Shown here in pieces: positions 1 to 7,588 of a stretch of DNA of 64,000 nt (its first letter is position 1; each line of letters begins with the position of its first letter). The stretch is from Phytohabitans rumicis. Lineage in GTDB: Bacteria; Actinomycetota; Actinomycetes; Mycobacteriales; Micromonosporaceae. Made by a program: the position numbers and the translations under genes. The notes below the pieces were generated by a model. The model was not told the DNA's origin, ran no database searches, and was given only the letters and a program-made list of their open reading frames with translations. Where the stretch lies: the NCBI RefSeq assembly GCF_011764445.1, contig NZ_BLPG01000002.1, positions 62,001 through 126,000 of the forward strand, given 5' to 3'.

Positions 1-1
1 C

Positions 2-151
2 AGCGGCGCGACGACCGCCCGTAACGTCTCCTACAACGGCAGCATCGCGCCGAACGCGTCGACGAACTTCGGCTTCCAGGCCACCCACACCGGCAACACC
101 GGCAGGCCCACGGCGTTCACCCTGAACGGCACCGCCTGCACCCTGGTCTAA
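2..151 (+). CDS. C-terminal end of a secreted CBM2 carbohydrate-binding protein (partial)
   Basis: The window opens inside a reading frame that ends with TAA at 149-151. The 49 visible residues contain SYNGSIAPNASTNFGFQ and end in FTLNGTACTLV. This is the final beta-strand region of a family 2 (cellulose-binding) carbohydrate-binding module, and it closely parallels the CBM2 of the pectate lyase downstream (SYNGNVATNATVSFGFN, FQVNGVTC). The conserved late Cys that closes the CBM2 disulfide is present. The catalytic part lies outside the window, so the enzyme class is unknown. A strong terminator follows within 10 bases. With the next gene it suggests a small cluster of secreted plant-cell-wall enzymes. 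Confidence 0.85.
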   Translation, partial: SGATTARNVSYNGSIAPNASTNFGFQATHTGNTGRPTAFTLNGTACTLV

Positions 152-157
152 AGGTTG

Positions 158-204
158 GGAAGGGCCCCCTGCTATGCGAAAAGCGATAGCAGGGGCCCTT
201 CCTT
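158..204 (+). terminator. Intrinsic terminator after the CBM2 protein
   Basis: A near-perfect stem of about 19 bp: the left arm starts GGAAGGGCCCC and the right arm ends GGGGCCCTTCC. There is one bulged C, the arm tips pair as TGCTAT with ATAGCA, and an A-rich loop closes the hairpin. It sits 6 bases after the stop codon. As in many actinobacteria there is no long U-tract. Confidence 0.8.
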
Positions 205-243
205 GCACACGCGTTTACATTGACGGCGGTCTGTGGTTTTATC

Positions 244-259
244 GGGAAAGCGTTTGCCC
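244..259. promoter_or_regulatory. Possible LacI-family operator upstream of the pectate lyase
   Basis: GGGAAAGCGTTTGCCC is a partly symmetric 16-mer with a central CG and flanking AAA/TTT, the general form of LacI-family operators that control sugar-degradation genes. It lies about 120 bases before the pectate lyase start, where a catabolite or substrate repressor could act. The symmetry is imperfect and no regulator gene is nearby, so this is only a candidate. Confidence 0.3.
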
Positions 260-381
260 CCTTCGGGGTGCGACGGGTTCACCGACCGGGGTGAACGTCC
301 GGGCCATGACAACGGCTCCCGCGACACCGACTGGGCAGCGGTGTGCGCGGGGCACTACCTTGTCAACCCGAGGAGAGCAGC

Positions 382-1557
382 ATGCTCCATAGACAACGCC
401 GTACGGCGTTGCTCGTCTCCGCGGTCGGGGCCGTCACGCTGGCCGCGGCCGGGATCGTGGTGTCCGCCGGCGCGGCGCAGGCCGCCGTGGGCTGCCGGGT
501 CGCCTACTCGGTGACCGCGCAGTGGTCGGGCGGGTTCACCGCGAACGTCAACCTCACCAACATCGGCGACCCGCTCCCCACGTGGGCCGTCACCTGGTCG
601 TTCGGCGCCGGGCAGACGGTCACCCAGGGCTGGAACGCCGCGATCACGCAGAGCGGCAGCAGCGTCCGGGCGGCGAACCTGAGCTACAACGGCAACGTGG
701 CCACCAACGCCACGGTCTCGTTCGGCTTCAACGGCGGCTGGAACAACAGCAGCAACCCGGCGCCGACCAGCTTCCAGGTCAACGGCGTCACCTGCACCGG
801 CGGGGTCACCAACCCGACCACGCCGGGCACCAACCCGACGACCGCGGCGCCGCCCACCACCGCACCGCCGCCCACCGGCTCGTGGCCGACCCCGACCGGC
901 CAGGTCGCGGTCAACGGCACGATCCAGGTGCCGGCCAGTGGCCTCGACGGCGGCATGCGCCGGTACTGCTGCATCGGCGACGGCAGCCAGGAGGAGAGCC
1001 AGGACCCGATGTTCCTGCTCGCCCCCGGTGCGACGCTGTCCAATGTGATCATCGGCGCGCCCGCCGGTGACGGCGTGCACTGCTCCGGCGCCTGCACGCT
1101 GCGCAACGTGTGGTGGGAGGACGTGGGCGAGGACGCGGCCACGTTCCGCGGCAGCGGCTCGCCGCAGTTCCTGGTGGACGGCGGCGGCGCCCGGGCGGCC
1201 AGCGACAAGGTCTTCCAGCACAACGGGCCGGGCACGCTGACCATCCAGAACTTCCAGGCCACCAACTTCGGCACGTTCTACCGTTCGTGCGGCAACTGCT
1301 CCACCCAGTCCCAGCGCAACGTGGTGATCCGCAACGTCACGCTGACCCGGCCGGGCAACACCATCGCCGGCATCAACGTCAACTACGGCGACACCGCCCG
1401 CTTCAGCGGCATCACCATCGTCAACGACTCCGGCCGTGCGATGGTCATCTGCCGCAAGTACAACGGCAACAACACCGGCGCCGAGCCCACCCAAGTGGGT
1501 ACCGGTGCCGACGGCACCAACTGCATCTACTCCACATCGGACCTCATATACCGCTGA
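382..1557 (+). CDS. Secreted CBM2-pectate lyase (polysaccharide lyase family 3)
   Basis: Predicted to cleave pectate outside the cell by Ca-dependent beta-elimination. The ATG at 382 is preceded by AGGAGAG (371-377). Residues 1-35 form a signal peptide ending near AGAAQAA. Residues about 36-137 are a CBM2. A Pro/Thr-rich linker follows (about 138-172), then a PL3 catalytic domain to residue 391. The PL3 active-site pattern is complete: GDGVHC, the Glu-Asp pair in VGEDAAT, Lys in DKVFQHN and Arg in FYRSCGNC. The Cys-rich stretches (RYCCIGDG, CGNCS) are also typical of the family. The upstream gene also ends in a CBM2, which fits joint control of secreted glycan enzymes. A shared terminator hairpin lies just downstream. 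Confidence 0.93.
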   Translation: MLHRQRRTALLVSAVGAVTLAAAGIVVSAGAAQAAVGCRVAYSVTAQWSGGFTANVNLTNIGDPLPTWAVTWSFGAGQTVTQGWNAAITQSGSSVRAANLSYNGNVATNATVSFGFNGGWNNSSNPAPTSFQVNGVTCTGGVTNPTTPGTNPTTAAPPTTAPPPTGSWPTPTGQVAVNGTIQVPASGLDGGMRRYCCIGDGSQEESQDPMFLLAPGATLSNVIIGAPAGDGVHCSGACTLRNVWWEDVGEDAATFRGSGSPQFLVDGGGARAASDKVFQHNGPGTLTIQNFQATNFGTFYRSCGNCSTQSQRNVVIRNVTLTRPGNTIAGINVNYGDTARFSGITIVNDSGRAMVICRKYNGNNTGAEPTQVGTGADGTNCIYSTSDLIYR

Positions 1558-1572
1558 CCCGGTACGGCACAG

Positions 1573-1603
1573 CGAGCGCGCCCGTCACATGCGGGCGCGC
1601 TCG
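1573..1603. terminator. Bidirectional terminator hairpin
   Basis: A perfect 12-bp stem (CGAGCGCGCCCG with CGGGCGCGCTCG) closes over a 7-base loop. It separates the convergent pectate lyase and membrane-protein genes. The stop codon of the minus-strand gene lies inside the loop, so the right arm is its last coding stretch. Confidence 0.75.
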
Positions 1604-2361
1604 TATGCTCCGTCGGGCGGCGTGTAGCCGATGAGCTTGCCGGGCAGGTCGCGGGCGGCCAGCAGCCAGGAGACCCCGAACGCCCAGACGGACAGCACCT
1701 CGCCGAGGTACAGCGGGGTCAGCTCGCCGATGGTGATGTCGAGCAGTTTCCCGACGGCGACGAAGGCGACCGCGCCGATGATGACCCACATGCAGATCCG
1801 CTGGACCATCGCCGCCCTGTCCTCGTGGTTGCGGGCCTTGTCGCGGCGGGAGAACAGGTACGCGATGACCGCCAGGCTGAGGATGAAGATCACCGCGCAG
1901 GTGTAGTGGATCGTGGCGGTCAGCCCTTCGCCGATCTCCTGCTGGACGGCCGAGCATCCCGCCGGCTCGGGCGAGGTGCCGCAGTGCGGCGCGCCGTCCG
2001 CCAGCCCCGGCCGCCACGTCGGAAAGAACGCGACGCCGATGACGGCCACGCCCGCGAGGACGCTGATCCAGAAGTCCGGGGTCCGCCGTTCCGCCGCCAT
2101 GTACGTCAGCAGCAGGAAACCGGTCACGCACAGGCCGGCGACGAACACGTCGCGCATCGAGGAGTGGTAATAGGCGCTGAGCGAGCCCCGTACGTGCACG
2201 CCGCCACGGAGAAACAGCCACTCGCCGATGATAAAGACGATCGGCAGCGCGATTCCGAGGAAGCCCAGCACGATCCGGATCAACAAATAGGACTTCCGGT
2301 AGAGCACGGCGGGATCGGTCTCGTCGCGCAGATCGCGGGGGAGCGGGATGGTTTCGATCAT
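1585..2361 (-). CDS. Multi-pass membrane protein of unknown function
   Basis: A 258-residue protein with about six hydrophobic helices (for example LLIRIVLGFLGIALPIVFII, VFVAGLCVTGFLLLTYM, WISVLAGVAVIGVAFF, YTCAVIFILSLAVIAYL). One extracytoplasmic loop contains two Cys (APHCGTSPEPAGCSA) that could form a disulfide. The motif GSLSAYYHSSMRDVFVG-like between helices 1 and 2 resembles conserved loops of small DUF-type membrane families; I do not recognise a named function. It starts at ATG 2361 and stands alone. Its upstream region was originally the divergent promoter shared with the VOC gene now at 4163, before an IS element inserted at 2479. Confidence 0.75.
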   Translation of the reverse strand: MIETIPLPRDLRDETDPAVLYRKSYLLIRIVLGFLGIALPIVFIIGEWLFLRGGVHVRGSLSAYYHSSMRDVFVAGLCVTGFLLLTYMAAERRTPDFWISVLAGVAVIGVAFFPTWRPGLADGAPHCGTSPEPAGCSAVQQEIGEGLTATIHYTCAVIFILSLAVIAYLFSRRDKARNHEDRAAMVQRICMWVIIGAVAFVAVGKLLDITIGELTPLYLGEVLSVWAFGVSWLLAARDLPGKLIGYTPPDGAYERARM

Positions 2362-2474
2362 CGGTTCCTCCTCCGAGGGCCAGCCTCCCCAGGGGAGTTC
2401 AGGCTATCGCCGGCCAACGCTGGCACGGCCCGAATTCGGGTCGCCCATTCGGGGAACGGCGGGATGCATCCTCA

Positions 2475-2478
2475 TTAG
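2475..2478. repeat. Left target-site duplication of the IS1380 element
   Basis: TTAG directly abuts the left inverted repeat and is repeated at 4150-4153. Removing the element and one copy restores the continuous sequence CATTAGGCTGGCCCC followed by ATG, the native start region of the VOC gene. Confidence 0.8.
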
Positions 2479-4149
2479 CCTCGATCATTCGCGCCTGAGG
2501 TCGGATGTTGCGACCCGGTGGCGTTGATCGCTGGTGATCGATGCGATGAGGTTCCGGGCATGGTGGTGGGCCGTCTGTCGCGGCGGTGGCGTGGTCTCCT
2601 TGGTCCTCCGGTCGGCGGGATAAGGGCTGAGATGGTCAGCCGGGTGCGGGGATCGCCGCGATCCGGTCGAACGCGGCGGTGATCTGGGTGGCCCAGGGCC
2701 AGGTGGCGGGGATGCGAAGCCAGCGGCGGCGTTGGCCGCGGGTCAGACGGGCGGCGGTGTGCAGCACGCGGTAGCGCAGCCGTTTGGGTTCGGCCAGGGC
2801 GAGATCGCCGTCCAGGCCGAGCAGTTGGAGCCAGCGGAGCAGGTCGACGGCGATCGCTGCGGCGGTGCACCAGGCTTGGTTGATCGCGAACTCGCGGGAC
2901 GGCAGTCGGCCAAGACCGGTGTCTTTGCCGGTGCGGATGCGGTCCTCGACGCGGGCGTGGGCGCGGTGGCGGGCCTCCAACCATTGCAGTGCACCGACCT
3001 GGGTGCCGGTGATGAACGCGGTGTAGCGCCAGCCGTCGCGTTCCTCGAAGAGGGTCAGCTGTGCACCGGGGTGCGGGCGTTCGCGGCGCACGATCACCCG
3101 CATCCCGTCCGGCCAGCCGGGCAGATCGAGCAGGCCGGTCAGTTCGGCGACCTGCGCACCCTCGCGGATGCCGCCGTCGGCGTTGATGGCCGGTGACCAC
3201 CCCGAGGTGGGGATGGCGGCGATAGCGGTCCGCTCGGCTTCGCCGATCGCCCAGCCGATCGAGTACTCCACGGCGCGGCCGCGACGCTTGCCTTGCTCGA
3301 CCAACCAGTCCAGCACGGCGTGCGTCGCGGCGGCCGAGTCACCACGGACCAGCAAGTGCCTGCGATGGGCGGCGGGAATCTGCGCGAACGCCTCCGCCAG
3401 GACCTGGAGATGATCTGCGGCGGTGTTCGCGCCGGCGTTGCCGGGCCGCAGCTTGACCGCTAACAACTCGCCGGTGTTATCACAGGTGACCAGGATCGGA
3501 TGGAACCCGAACGTGTGCTTGTAGGTCGGCGCCGCGCCTTCCTTGTCGCTATGCGCCAACACGATCGTGGAGTCGACATCGAGCACGACTACCCCGTCGC
3601 CGATGTCCCGGCCGGCGGCCCGTGCTCGCGGTAGCTGCCCGAGCAGCGCCCACACGCGGGCGCGGACCTGTGCACGGGCCGCGGCGATCCGCCGCAGCTG
3701 GCGGTCGCCGACCTCGTCCAGGGCCCGCCAGCAGGTCGCCGGTGAGGCGACCGGTCCGAACAGCTCACCCTGATGGCGCAGCACGTCGATGTCGCAAATC
3801 GCCTCGCCACCGTCGGCGATCATCACCGCCAGGTCGACCAACACCCGACCTCGATCATGGCCCGGCCACCAGCCACGTCGAGCCAAAACACCGGAGACCG
3901 CCTCGGTCAGGCCGGCCCGATCGGCCAGCATCCGCAGCAGCACCGCACCGACGTGCGACACCACACCCGAACCGTCCGCGGTAACCCGCAGATCCTTCGA
4001 CCACGCCGTAGACTGCACCTCGGAAGTGCCTCCCTAACAGAGAAACCTGTAGATGTCGCAATCACAAGTTTCCCTTACAGGACAGGCACTTCCGCTTATC
4101 TACACGCCGACAACCGGCCCATCTTGATGATCACCACGAATCACCCAGG
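2479..4149 (-). mobile_element. Complete IS1380-family insertion sequence (1,671 bp)
   Basis: The element has imperfect terminal inverted repeats. The left end CCTCGATCATTCGCG and the right end read inward, CCTGGGTGATTCGTG, match at 11 of 15 positions. The target duplication is TTAG (2475-2478 and 4150-4153). Between the ends lies one intact transposase on the minus strand. The length, CCT ends and 4-bp duplication fit the IS1380 family. Upstream of the transposase an inverted repeat CGGAAGTGCCT (4021-4031, 4084-4094) encloses a second pair CCTGT/ACAGG, a possible leader structure. The short, identical target duplication suggests a recent insertion. Confidence 0.9.
2636..4018 (-). CDS. IS1380-family transposase (DDE type)
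   Basis: A 460-residue DDE transposase. Catalytic acidic residues are visible in VVLDVDSTI (first Asp, about residue 149), HLLVRGDSAAAT (second Asp) and the late AHARVEDRIRTGKDTG segment (Glu). The family landmark YKHTFGFHPILV follows the first Asp, and the C-terminal WCTAAAIAVDLLRWLQ helix is characteristic of actinobacterial members. Translation starts at GTG 4018 with GGGAGG about 10 bases upstream. There is no frameshift, so the element may still be active. The unrelated flanking genes and the TSD show that it is an insertion. Confidence 0.93.
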   Translation of the reverse strand: MQSTAWSKDLRVTADGSGVVSHVGAVLLRMLADRAGLTEAVSGVLARRGWWPGHDRGRVLVDLAVMIADGGEAICDIDVLRHQGELFGPVASPATCWRALDEVGDRQLRRIAAARAQVRARVWALLGQLPRARAAGRDIGDGVVVLDVDSTIVLAHSDKEGAAPTYKHTFGFHPILVTCDNTGELLAVKLRPGNAGANTAADHLQVLAEAFAQIPAAHRRHLLVRGDSAAATHAVLDWLVEQGKRRGRAVEYSIGWAIGEAERTAIAAIPTSGWSPAINADGGIREGAQVAELTGLLDLPGWPDGMRVIVRRERPHPGAQLTLFEERDGWRYTAFITGTQVGALQWLEARHRAHARVEDRIRTGKDTGLGRLPSREFAINQAWCTAAAIAVDLLRWLQLLGLDGDLALAEPKRLRYRVLHTAARLTRGQRRRWLRIPATWPWATQITAAFDRIAAIPAPG

Positions 4150-4153
4150 TTAG
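4150..4153. repeat. Right target-site duplication of the IS1380 element
   Basis: TTAG directly follows the right inverted repeat. It forms the first bases of TAGGCT (4151-4156), the apparent -10 box of the VOC gene that starts at 4163. Confidence 0.8.
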
Positions 4154-4162
4154 GCTGGCCCC

Positions 4163-4612
4163 ATGGTGACCGAGGATCCTGCGGCGGCGGACCGGCAGGC
4201 GGTCGTGCCGATGATCTCCTACGCGGACGGGCCCGCCGCGATGGACTGGCTGACGGCGGCGTTCGGTTTCGTCGAACGCCTGCGCTGGCTGGACGACGAC
4301 GGCCGGCTCAGCCACGGCGAGATGCTCGCCGGGGATGGCCTGATCATGCTGGCGACGCCGACGCCGGAGTACGAGGGTCCGAAGGCCCACCGGGAGCACT
4401 GTGCGCAGGCCCGGGCCTGGTCGTCCGTGCCCTGGGTGGTCGACGGCATGCTGGTCTACATCGACGACGTCGACGCCCACTGCGCGCGGGCCCGGGCGGC
4501 GGGCGCGACGATCCTGTCGGAGCCCGAGGGCGGCTACCCGGGCCGCCGCTATCGCGTGGAGGACCTCGAAGGCCACCGCTGGATGTTCACGGAACGCGCG
4601 GCACCTGCTTGA
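4163..4612 (+). CDS. VOC (glyoxalase/PhnB-like) superfamily protein
   Basis: A 149-residue protein with the paired beta-alpha-beta-beta-beta modules of the vicinal-oxygen-chelate fold. It opens VVPMISYADGPAAMDWL, has a central edge strand LVYIDDVDAHCARARAAGAT and ends GRRYRVEDLEGHRWMF, the usual PhnB-like closing segment (Asp-Pro-x-Gly variant, here EDLEGHRW). Substrate cannot be told; members include bleomycin-type resistance proteins and small-molecule isomerases. The ATG at 4163 has no ribosome site. A TANNNT box (TAGGCT) sits six bases upstream, so the mRNA is probably leaderless. An IS1380 copy now ends 13 bases before the start, removing the native -35 region. Confidence 0.85.
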   Translation: MVTEDPAAADRQAVVPMISYADGPAAMDWLTAAFGFVERLRWLDDDGRLSHGEMLAGDGLIMLATPTPEYEGPKAHREHCAQARAWSSVPWVVDGMLVYIDDVDAHCARARAAGATILSEPEGGYPGRRYRVEDLEGHRWMFTERAAPA

Positions 4613-4626
4613 GGCGAGTGGTAGCC

Positions 4627-5109
4627 CTACTCGGGCTGGGACGCGCGGGCGCGCAGGGCCGCCAGCGCCCGGTCCGCGTGGTCGTTCATGCTCACCTCGC
4701 TGTGGATCACCTCGATGATCCGCCGATCGGTGTCGATCACGAACGTCATCCGCTTGGTGCTCAGCGGGCCGAGCGGCAGCCGTCGCCGTACGCCGAACAG
4801 GTCCGCCACCGTGCCGTCCGGGTCGGACAGCAACGGGTAGTCGAAACCGTGCAACTCCGAGAACTGCCGCTGCTTGTCCACGCTGTCCCGGCTGATCCCG
4901 ACCCGCTGCGCGCCGGCCTCGGCGAACTCGGCGGCCAGATCCCGGAAGTAGCAGCTCTCGATCGTGCAGCCGCGCGTCATCGCGGCGGGGTAGAAGAACA
5001 GGACCACCGGCCCGTTCGCGAGGTAGTCACTGAGCCGGCGGGGGGTGCCGGTCTCGTCGAGCAGCTCGAAGTCGTCGACGACATCGCCGTTGCTCAATCC
5101 AGAAGCCAT
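4627..5109 (-). CDS. bcp: Peroxiredoxin, Bcp/PrxQ type
   Basis: A cytoplasmic thiol peroxidase of 160 residues that reduces hydrogen peroxide and organic peroxides. The AhpC/TSA domain covers nearly the whole chain. The motif FFYPAAMTRGCTIESCYFRD carries the peroxidatic Cys48 and a second Cys53 five residues later, the spacing of atypical two-Cys Bcp enzymes. The usual Pro-x3-Thr-x2-Cys is read here as PAAMTRGC. Further landmarks are VGISRDSVDKQRQF and FVIDTDRRI. It ends convergently with the VOC gene, 14 bases away. Confidence 0.93.
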   Translation of the reverse strand: MASGLSNGDVVDDFELLDETGTPRRLSDYLANGPVVLFFYPAAMTRGCTIESCYFRDLAAEFAEAGAQRVGISRDSVDKQRQFSELHGFDYPLLSDPDGTVADLFGVRRRLPLGPLSTKRMTFVIDTDRRIIEVIHSEVSMNDHADRALAALRARASQPE

Positions 5110-5202
5110 GCGCAGAAGGCTACCCCTACTCGGCAGTAGCGACCGGCGCCGGTTTCGACCGAGAGAAGCAGCTCACACCGCTGCCACTCGTAGATTGGGA
5201 CC

Positions 5203-5883
5203 ATGGCGACGTTCGTGCTCATCCCGGGTGCCGGCGGCACCGCCTGGTACTGGCACCGGGTCGAGCCGCTGCTGCGCGGGCGCGGCCACGACGTCGTGGC
5301 CGTCGACCTGCCCGCCGGCGACGACGCGGCCGGGCTCGCCGAGTACGCCGACGCCGTCGTCGCCGCGATCGGCGACCGCACCGGGCTGGTCCTCGTCGCC
5401 CAGTCGATGGCCGGCTTCACCGCGCCGCTCGTGTGCTCGCGGCTGGACGTCGACCTGCTCATCCTGGTCAACGCGATGATCCCGGCGCCCGGCGAGTCGC
5501 CCGGCGACTGGTGGGCCAACACCGGCCACGAGGAGGCCCGCGTCGCCCAGGCCCGCCGCGACGGCCGGCCGGAGGAGTTCGACGCGGTGGCGGACTTCTT
5601 CCACGACGTACCGGCCGAGGTGACCGCGGCCGCCTTCGCGGAGGGCGAGCCGCCGCAGTCCGGTACGCCGTTCGCCCGGCCGTGGCCGCTGAAGCGCTGG
5701 CCCGACGTGCCGACGCGGTTCCTGCAGGGGCGGGACGACCGCTTCTTCCCGCTGGAGTTCCAGCGGCGGCTGGCCCGGGAGCGGCTGGGCCTGGCCATCG
5801 ACGACATGCCCGGCGGCCACCTCGTCGCCCTGAGCCACCCGGAGGAACTGGCCCGCCGCCTCGCCTCCTACGTCGCGACCTAA
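5203..5883 (+). CDS. Alpha/beta hydrolase
   Basis: A 226-residue single-domain hydrolase of the type that starts FVLIPGAGGTAWYWHRVEPLL. The oxyanion HG-like loop is PGAGG. The nucleophile elbow is VAQSMAG with Ser68; an Ala replaces the usual first Gly. The acid is likely the Asp pair in LQGRDDRFFP and the base His in MPGGHLVALSHP, close to the C-terminus. This compact form is common in actinobacterial esterase/lactonase-like proteins. The substrate is not predictable. Translation starts at ATG 5203, 93 bases from the divergent peroxiredoxin. Confidence 0.88.
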   Translation: MATFVLIPGAGGTAWYWHRVEPLLRGRGHDVVAVDLPAGDDAAGLAEYADAVVAAIGDRTGLVLVAQSMAGFTAPLVCSRLDVDLLILVNAMIPAPGESPGDWWANTGHEEARVAQARRDGRPEEFDAVADFFHDVPAEVTAAAFAEGEPPQSGTPFARPWPLKRWPDVPTRFLQGRDDRFFPLEFQRRLARERLGLAIDDMPGGHLVALSHPEELARRLASYVAT

Positions 5884-6038
5884 CCGGCCCTCGTCGTCAT
5901 CCAGAGACGTCTCGCGGTGAGGGTGAGGAAAATCAAAAGATGTCGAGCTGCCGCGACGCCCGTCGTGGTCCAAGCCGTCGCTCCCGCGGCCTCACCCTCC
6001 GCGTCCCACAACCCACCCGGTCCGCGTGTGCGCCTTCC

Positions 6039-6130
6039 GATCTTTCTTGGTGGGGCAGAGCGAGATCTTGTGGGGGAAATACCCGACATAACCGGGCGCA
6101 AGATCCCGGTCTGGCCCACCAAGAAAGATC
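6039..6130. repeat. Large imperfect inverted repeat (two 32-bp arms)
   Basis: The left arm is 6039-6070 (begins GATCTTTCTTGGTGGG, ends GATCTTG). The right arm is 6099-6130 (begins CAAGATC, ends CCCACCAAGAAAGATC). They pair at 29 of 32 positions around a 28-base spacer that has its own short stem (CCCG/CGGG). A single hairpin this long is unusual as a terminator. It may be a solo palindromic element or the end of a decayed mobile element. Confidence 0.7.
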
Positions 6131-6138
6131 CAACCGTT

Positions 6139-6264
6139 CTACGGCCGTCCGACGAGGCCGAGTGCGAACGGGACCTCGCGGATCCAGGCGGTCCGATCTG
6201 GCTGCTCCTCCACGGCGATTCGCTCCAGCGGTTCGAGGAGCGCGTGGCGCTCAACGGTAGTCAT
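6139..6264 (-). CDS. Possible small ORF or gene remnant (41 codons)
   Basis: The minus strand reads MTTVERHALLEPLERIAVEE and then ends VPFALGLVGRP before TAG. Most third positions are G or C, as in real genes here. The frame is open about 50 codons further upstream without a better start. I recognise no family, and it may be a fragment of a lost gene next to the inverted repeat. Confidence 0.25.
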   Translation of the reverse strand: MTTVERHALLEPLERIAVEEQPDRTAWIREVPFALGLVGRP

Positions 6265-6397
6265 CTCGTCGAGTTCGTGCGTGGGTGCAAAGATGCCGCG
6301 CGGTTCGCTCGGACGCTACTCGAATCTCGCTGGAGGCCATTGGCGCAAAGATCGTCGCCTGCCTATATTTACCGTCACCCGGGCGATGGAGGAGTAC

Positions 6398-6748
6398 ATG
6401 GTAAAAGCGTTGAGGACGCTGGCCACGCTGGTGATCGCGGCGGGGTTGCTATTGGTGGCGCCGAAACCGGCGCTTGCCGCCGGCGGCGTATGCGGGCTGG
6501 GACAGACGGGCAACTACATCACCGTGTCCTTCACGTTCAACCCCAGTTGCGGGGGCGGCTTCGGAAACAACGCCGCCAACGTGGTCCAGGACATGTACCC
6601 GCTCTATACGAATTTCGACGCCTGCGTGTGGGGCCTGCACCCCGCCAACTGGGTGTTCGTCGGGACCACCACCTACACGGCGGCGTGCGGCTTCGGCATG
6701 TACAACGTCGGACCCCAGGCGCGAATCGCGAAGGTGCGGGCGGGCTGA
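6398..6748 (+). CDS. Small secreted Cys-containing protein
   Basis: The ATG at 6398 is preceded by GGAGGAG (6388-6394). The 116-residue product opens with a clear Sec signal peptide (MVKALRTLATLVIAAG, then APKPALAA with a cleavage site near residue 29). The mature part is about 87 residues with four Cys (GGVCGLG, NPSCGGGF, FDACVWG, TAACGFG), which suggests two disulfides in the extracellular space. It is rich in Gly, Asn and aromatic residues. I do not recognise the family. It ends 39 bases before the sirtuin gene and may be cotranscribed with it. Confidence 0.7.
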   Translation: MVKALRTLATLVIAAGLLLVAPKPALAAGGVCGLGQTGNYITVSFTFNPSCGGGFGNNAANVVQDMYPLYTNFDACVWGLHPANWVFVGTTTYTAACGFGMYNVGPQARIAKVRAG

Positions 6749-6787
6749 CCGCACCGGCCGGCCCGGCGTGCTGGCAGGATCTTCCGG

Positions 6788-7570
6788 ATGGAACGTGTGG
6801 TGCCGCCCGATGCCGCCAGGCTCCTTGGCGAGGCGCGTCGCGTGGTCGTGTTCACCGGCGCCGGGATCTCGGCCGAGAGCGGCGTGCCGACCTTCCGGGA
6901 CGACCTCACCGGGCTGTGGGCACGTTTCGACGCACAGCGGCTGGCCACCCCGGAGGCGTTCGACGCGGACCCGGATCTGGTCTGGGGCTGGTACGAGTGG
7001 CGGCGCGCGCGGGTGCGCCGGGCCGAGCCCAACCCCGGACACCTGGCGACGGCCGCCATCCAGACGAGGGTGCCGGGAAGCGTCGTCATCACGCAGAACG
7101 TCGACGACCTGCACGAGCGGGCCGGGTCACGAGCTCCGATCCACCTGCACGGCAGCCTCTTCGCACCCCGCTGCGTGGCGGCGGCGGCCCACCCGGCGGC
7201 CTTTCCGAGTACGGGCGACGGCGAGGCGATCGATCCGGAGGAGGGACGCCGGACGCCGCCGCCCCGTTGTACGCGCTGCGGAGCGCTGGTGCGGCCCGGC
7301 GTGGTGTGGTTCGGTGAGGCGCTGCCCGAAGCGGCGCTGGCCGCGGCGGTGCAGGCGGCCGCCGCGTGCGATGTCCTGCTGACGGTCGGCACCTCCGGGG
7401 TCGTGTACCCGGCCGCGGAGATCCCCACGGTCGCGGCCCGCTCGGGTGCCGCCGTGATTCAGGTCAACCCGGAGCCGACGCCGCTCGACCAGGTCTGCAC
7501 GGTCAATCTGCGCGGGGCCGCGGCCCACGTCCTCCCCGCCCTGGTCGCCGCCGCATGGGAGGCGCGCTGA
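6788..7570 (+). CDS. Sir2-family NAD-dependent protein deacylase
   Basis: Removes acyl groups from lysines using NAD. The Rossmann signature GAGISAESGVPTFRDD (residues 24-39), TQNVDDLHERAG (about 102-113) and the catalytic His121 in IHLHGSLF are present. Tyr69 and Arg72 (WYEWRR) fit the Y-x2-R pair of class III sirtuins that prefer succinyl or malonyl lysine, so desuccinylase activity is a fair prediction. The zinc module looks incomplete: Cys129, Cys161 and Cys164 (PRCTRC) are visible but the second Cys of the first pair is absent. Length (260) is normal. It converges on the Hsp70-WD40 gene. Confidence 0.92.
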   Translation: MERVVPPDAARLLGEARRVVVFTGAGISAESGVPTFRDDLTGLWARFDAQRLATPEAFDADPDLVWGWYEWRRARVRRAEPNPGHLATAAIQTRVPGSVVITQNVDDLHERAGSRAPIHLHGSLFAPRCVAAAAHPAAFPSTGDGEAIDPEEGRRTPPPRCTRCGALVRPGVVWFGEALPEAALAAAVQAAAACDVLLTVGTSGVVYPAAEIPTVAARSGAAVIQVNPEPTPLDQVCTVNLRGAAAHVLPALVAAAWEAR

Positions 7571-7588
7571 TACCCGGTGCCGGGTTGG

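Larger units (their letters stand above)
5884..6397. other. Gene-poor gap with a long inverted repeat
   Basis: This 514-base stretch separates the hydrolase and a small secreted protein. I see no reading frame with convincing family features. It contains one large inverted repeat (6039-6130) and, on the minus strand, a 41-codon frame (6139-6264) with normal high-GC codon use. The 6360-6397 segment is likely the promoter and leader of the gene at 6398. Confidence 0.6.

Noticed and set aside
158-204. The hairpin after the first gene as another dispersed palindromic element.
   Set aside because: No related copy was found in the window, and its place 6 bases after a stop codon fits a simple terminator.
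355-1494. A long minus-strand frame opposite the pectate lyase.
   Set aside because: It is a GC-bias shadow; the plus strand has a full PL3 domain, a signal peptide and a ribosome site.
5917-7317. A 466-codon plus-strand frame through the gap, the secreted protein and the sirtuin.
   Set aside because: It overlaps two well-supported genes in another frame and shows no family features beyond their shadows.
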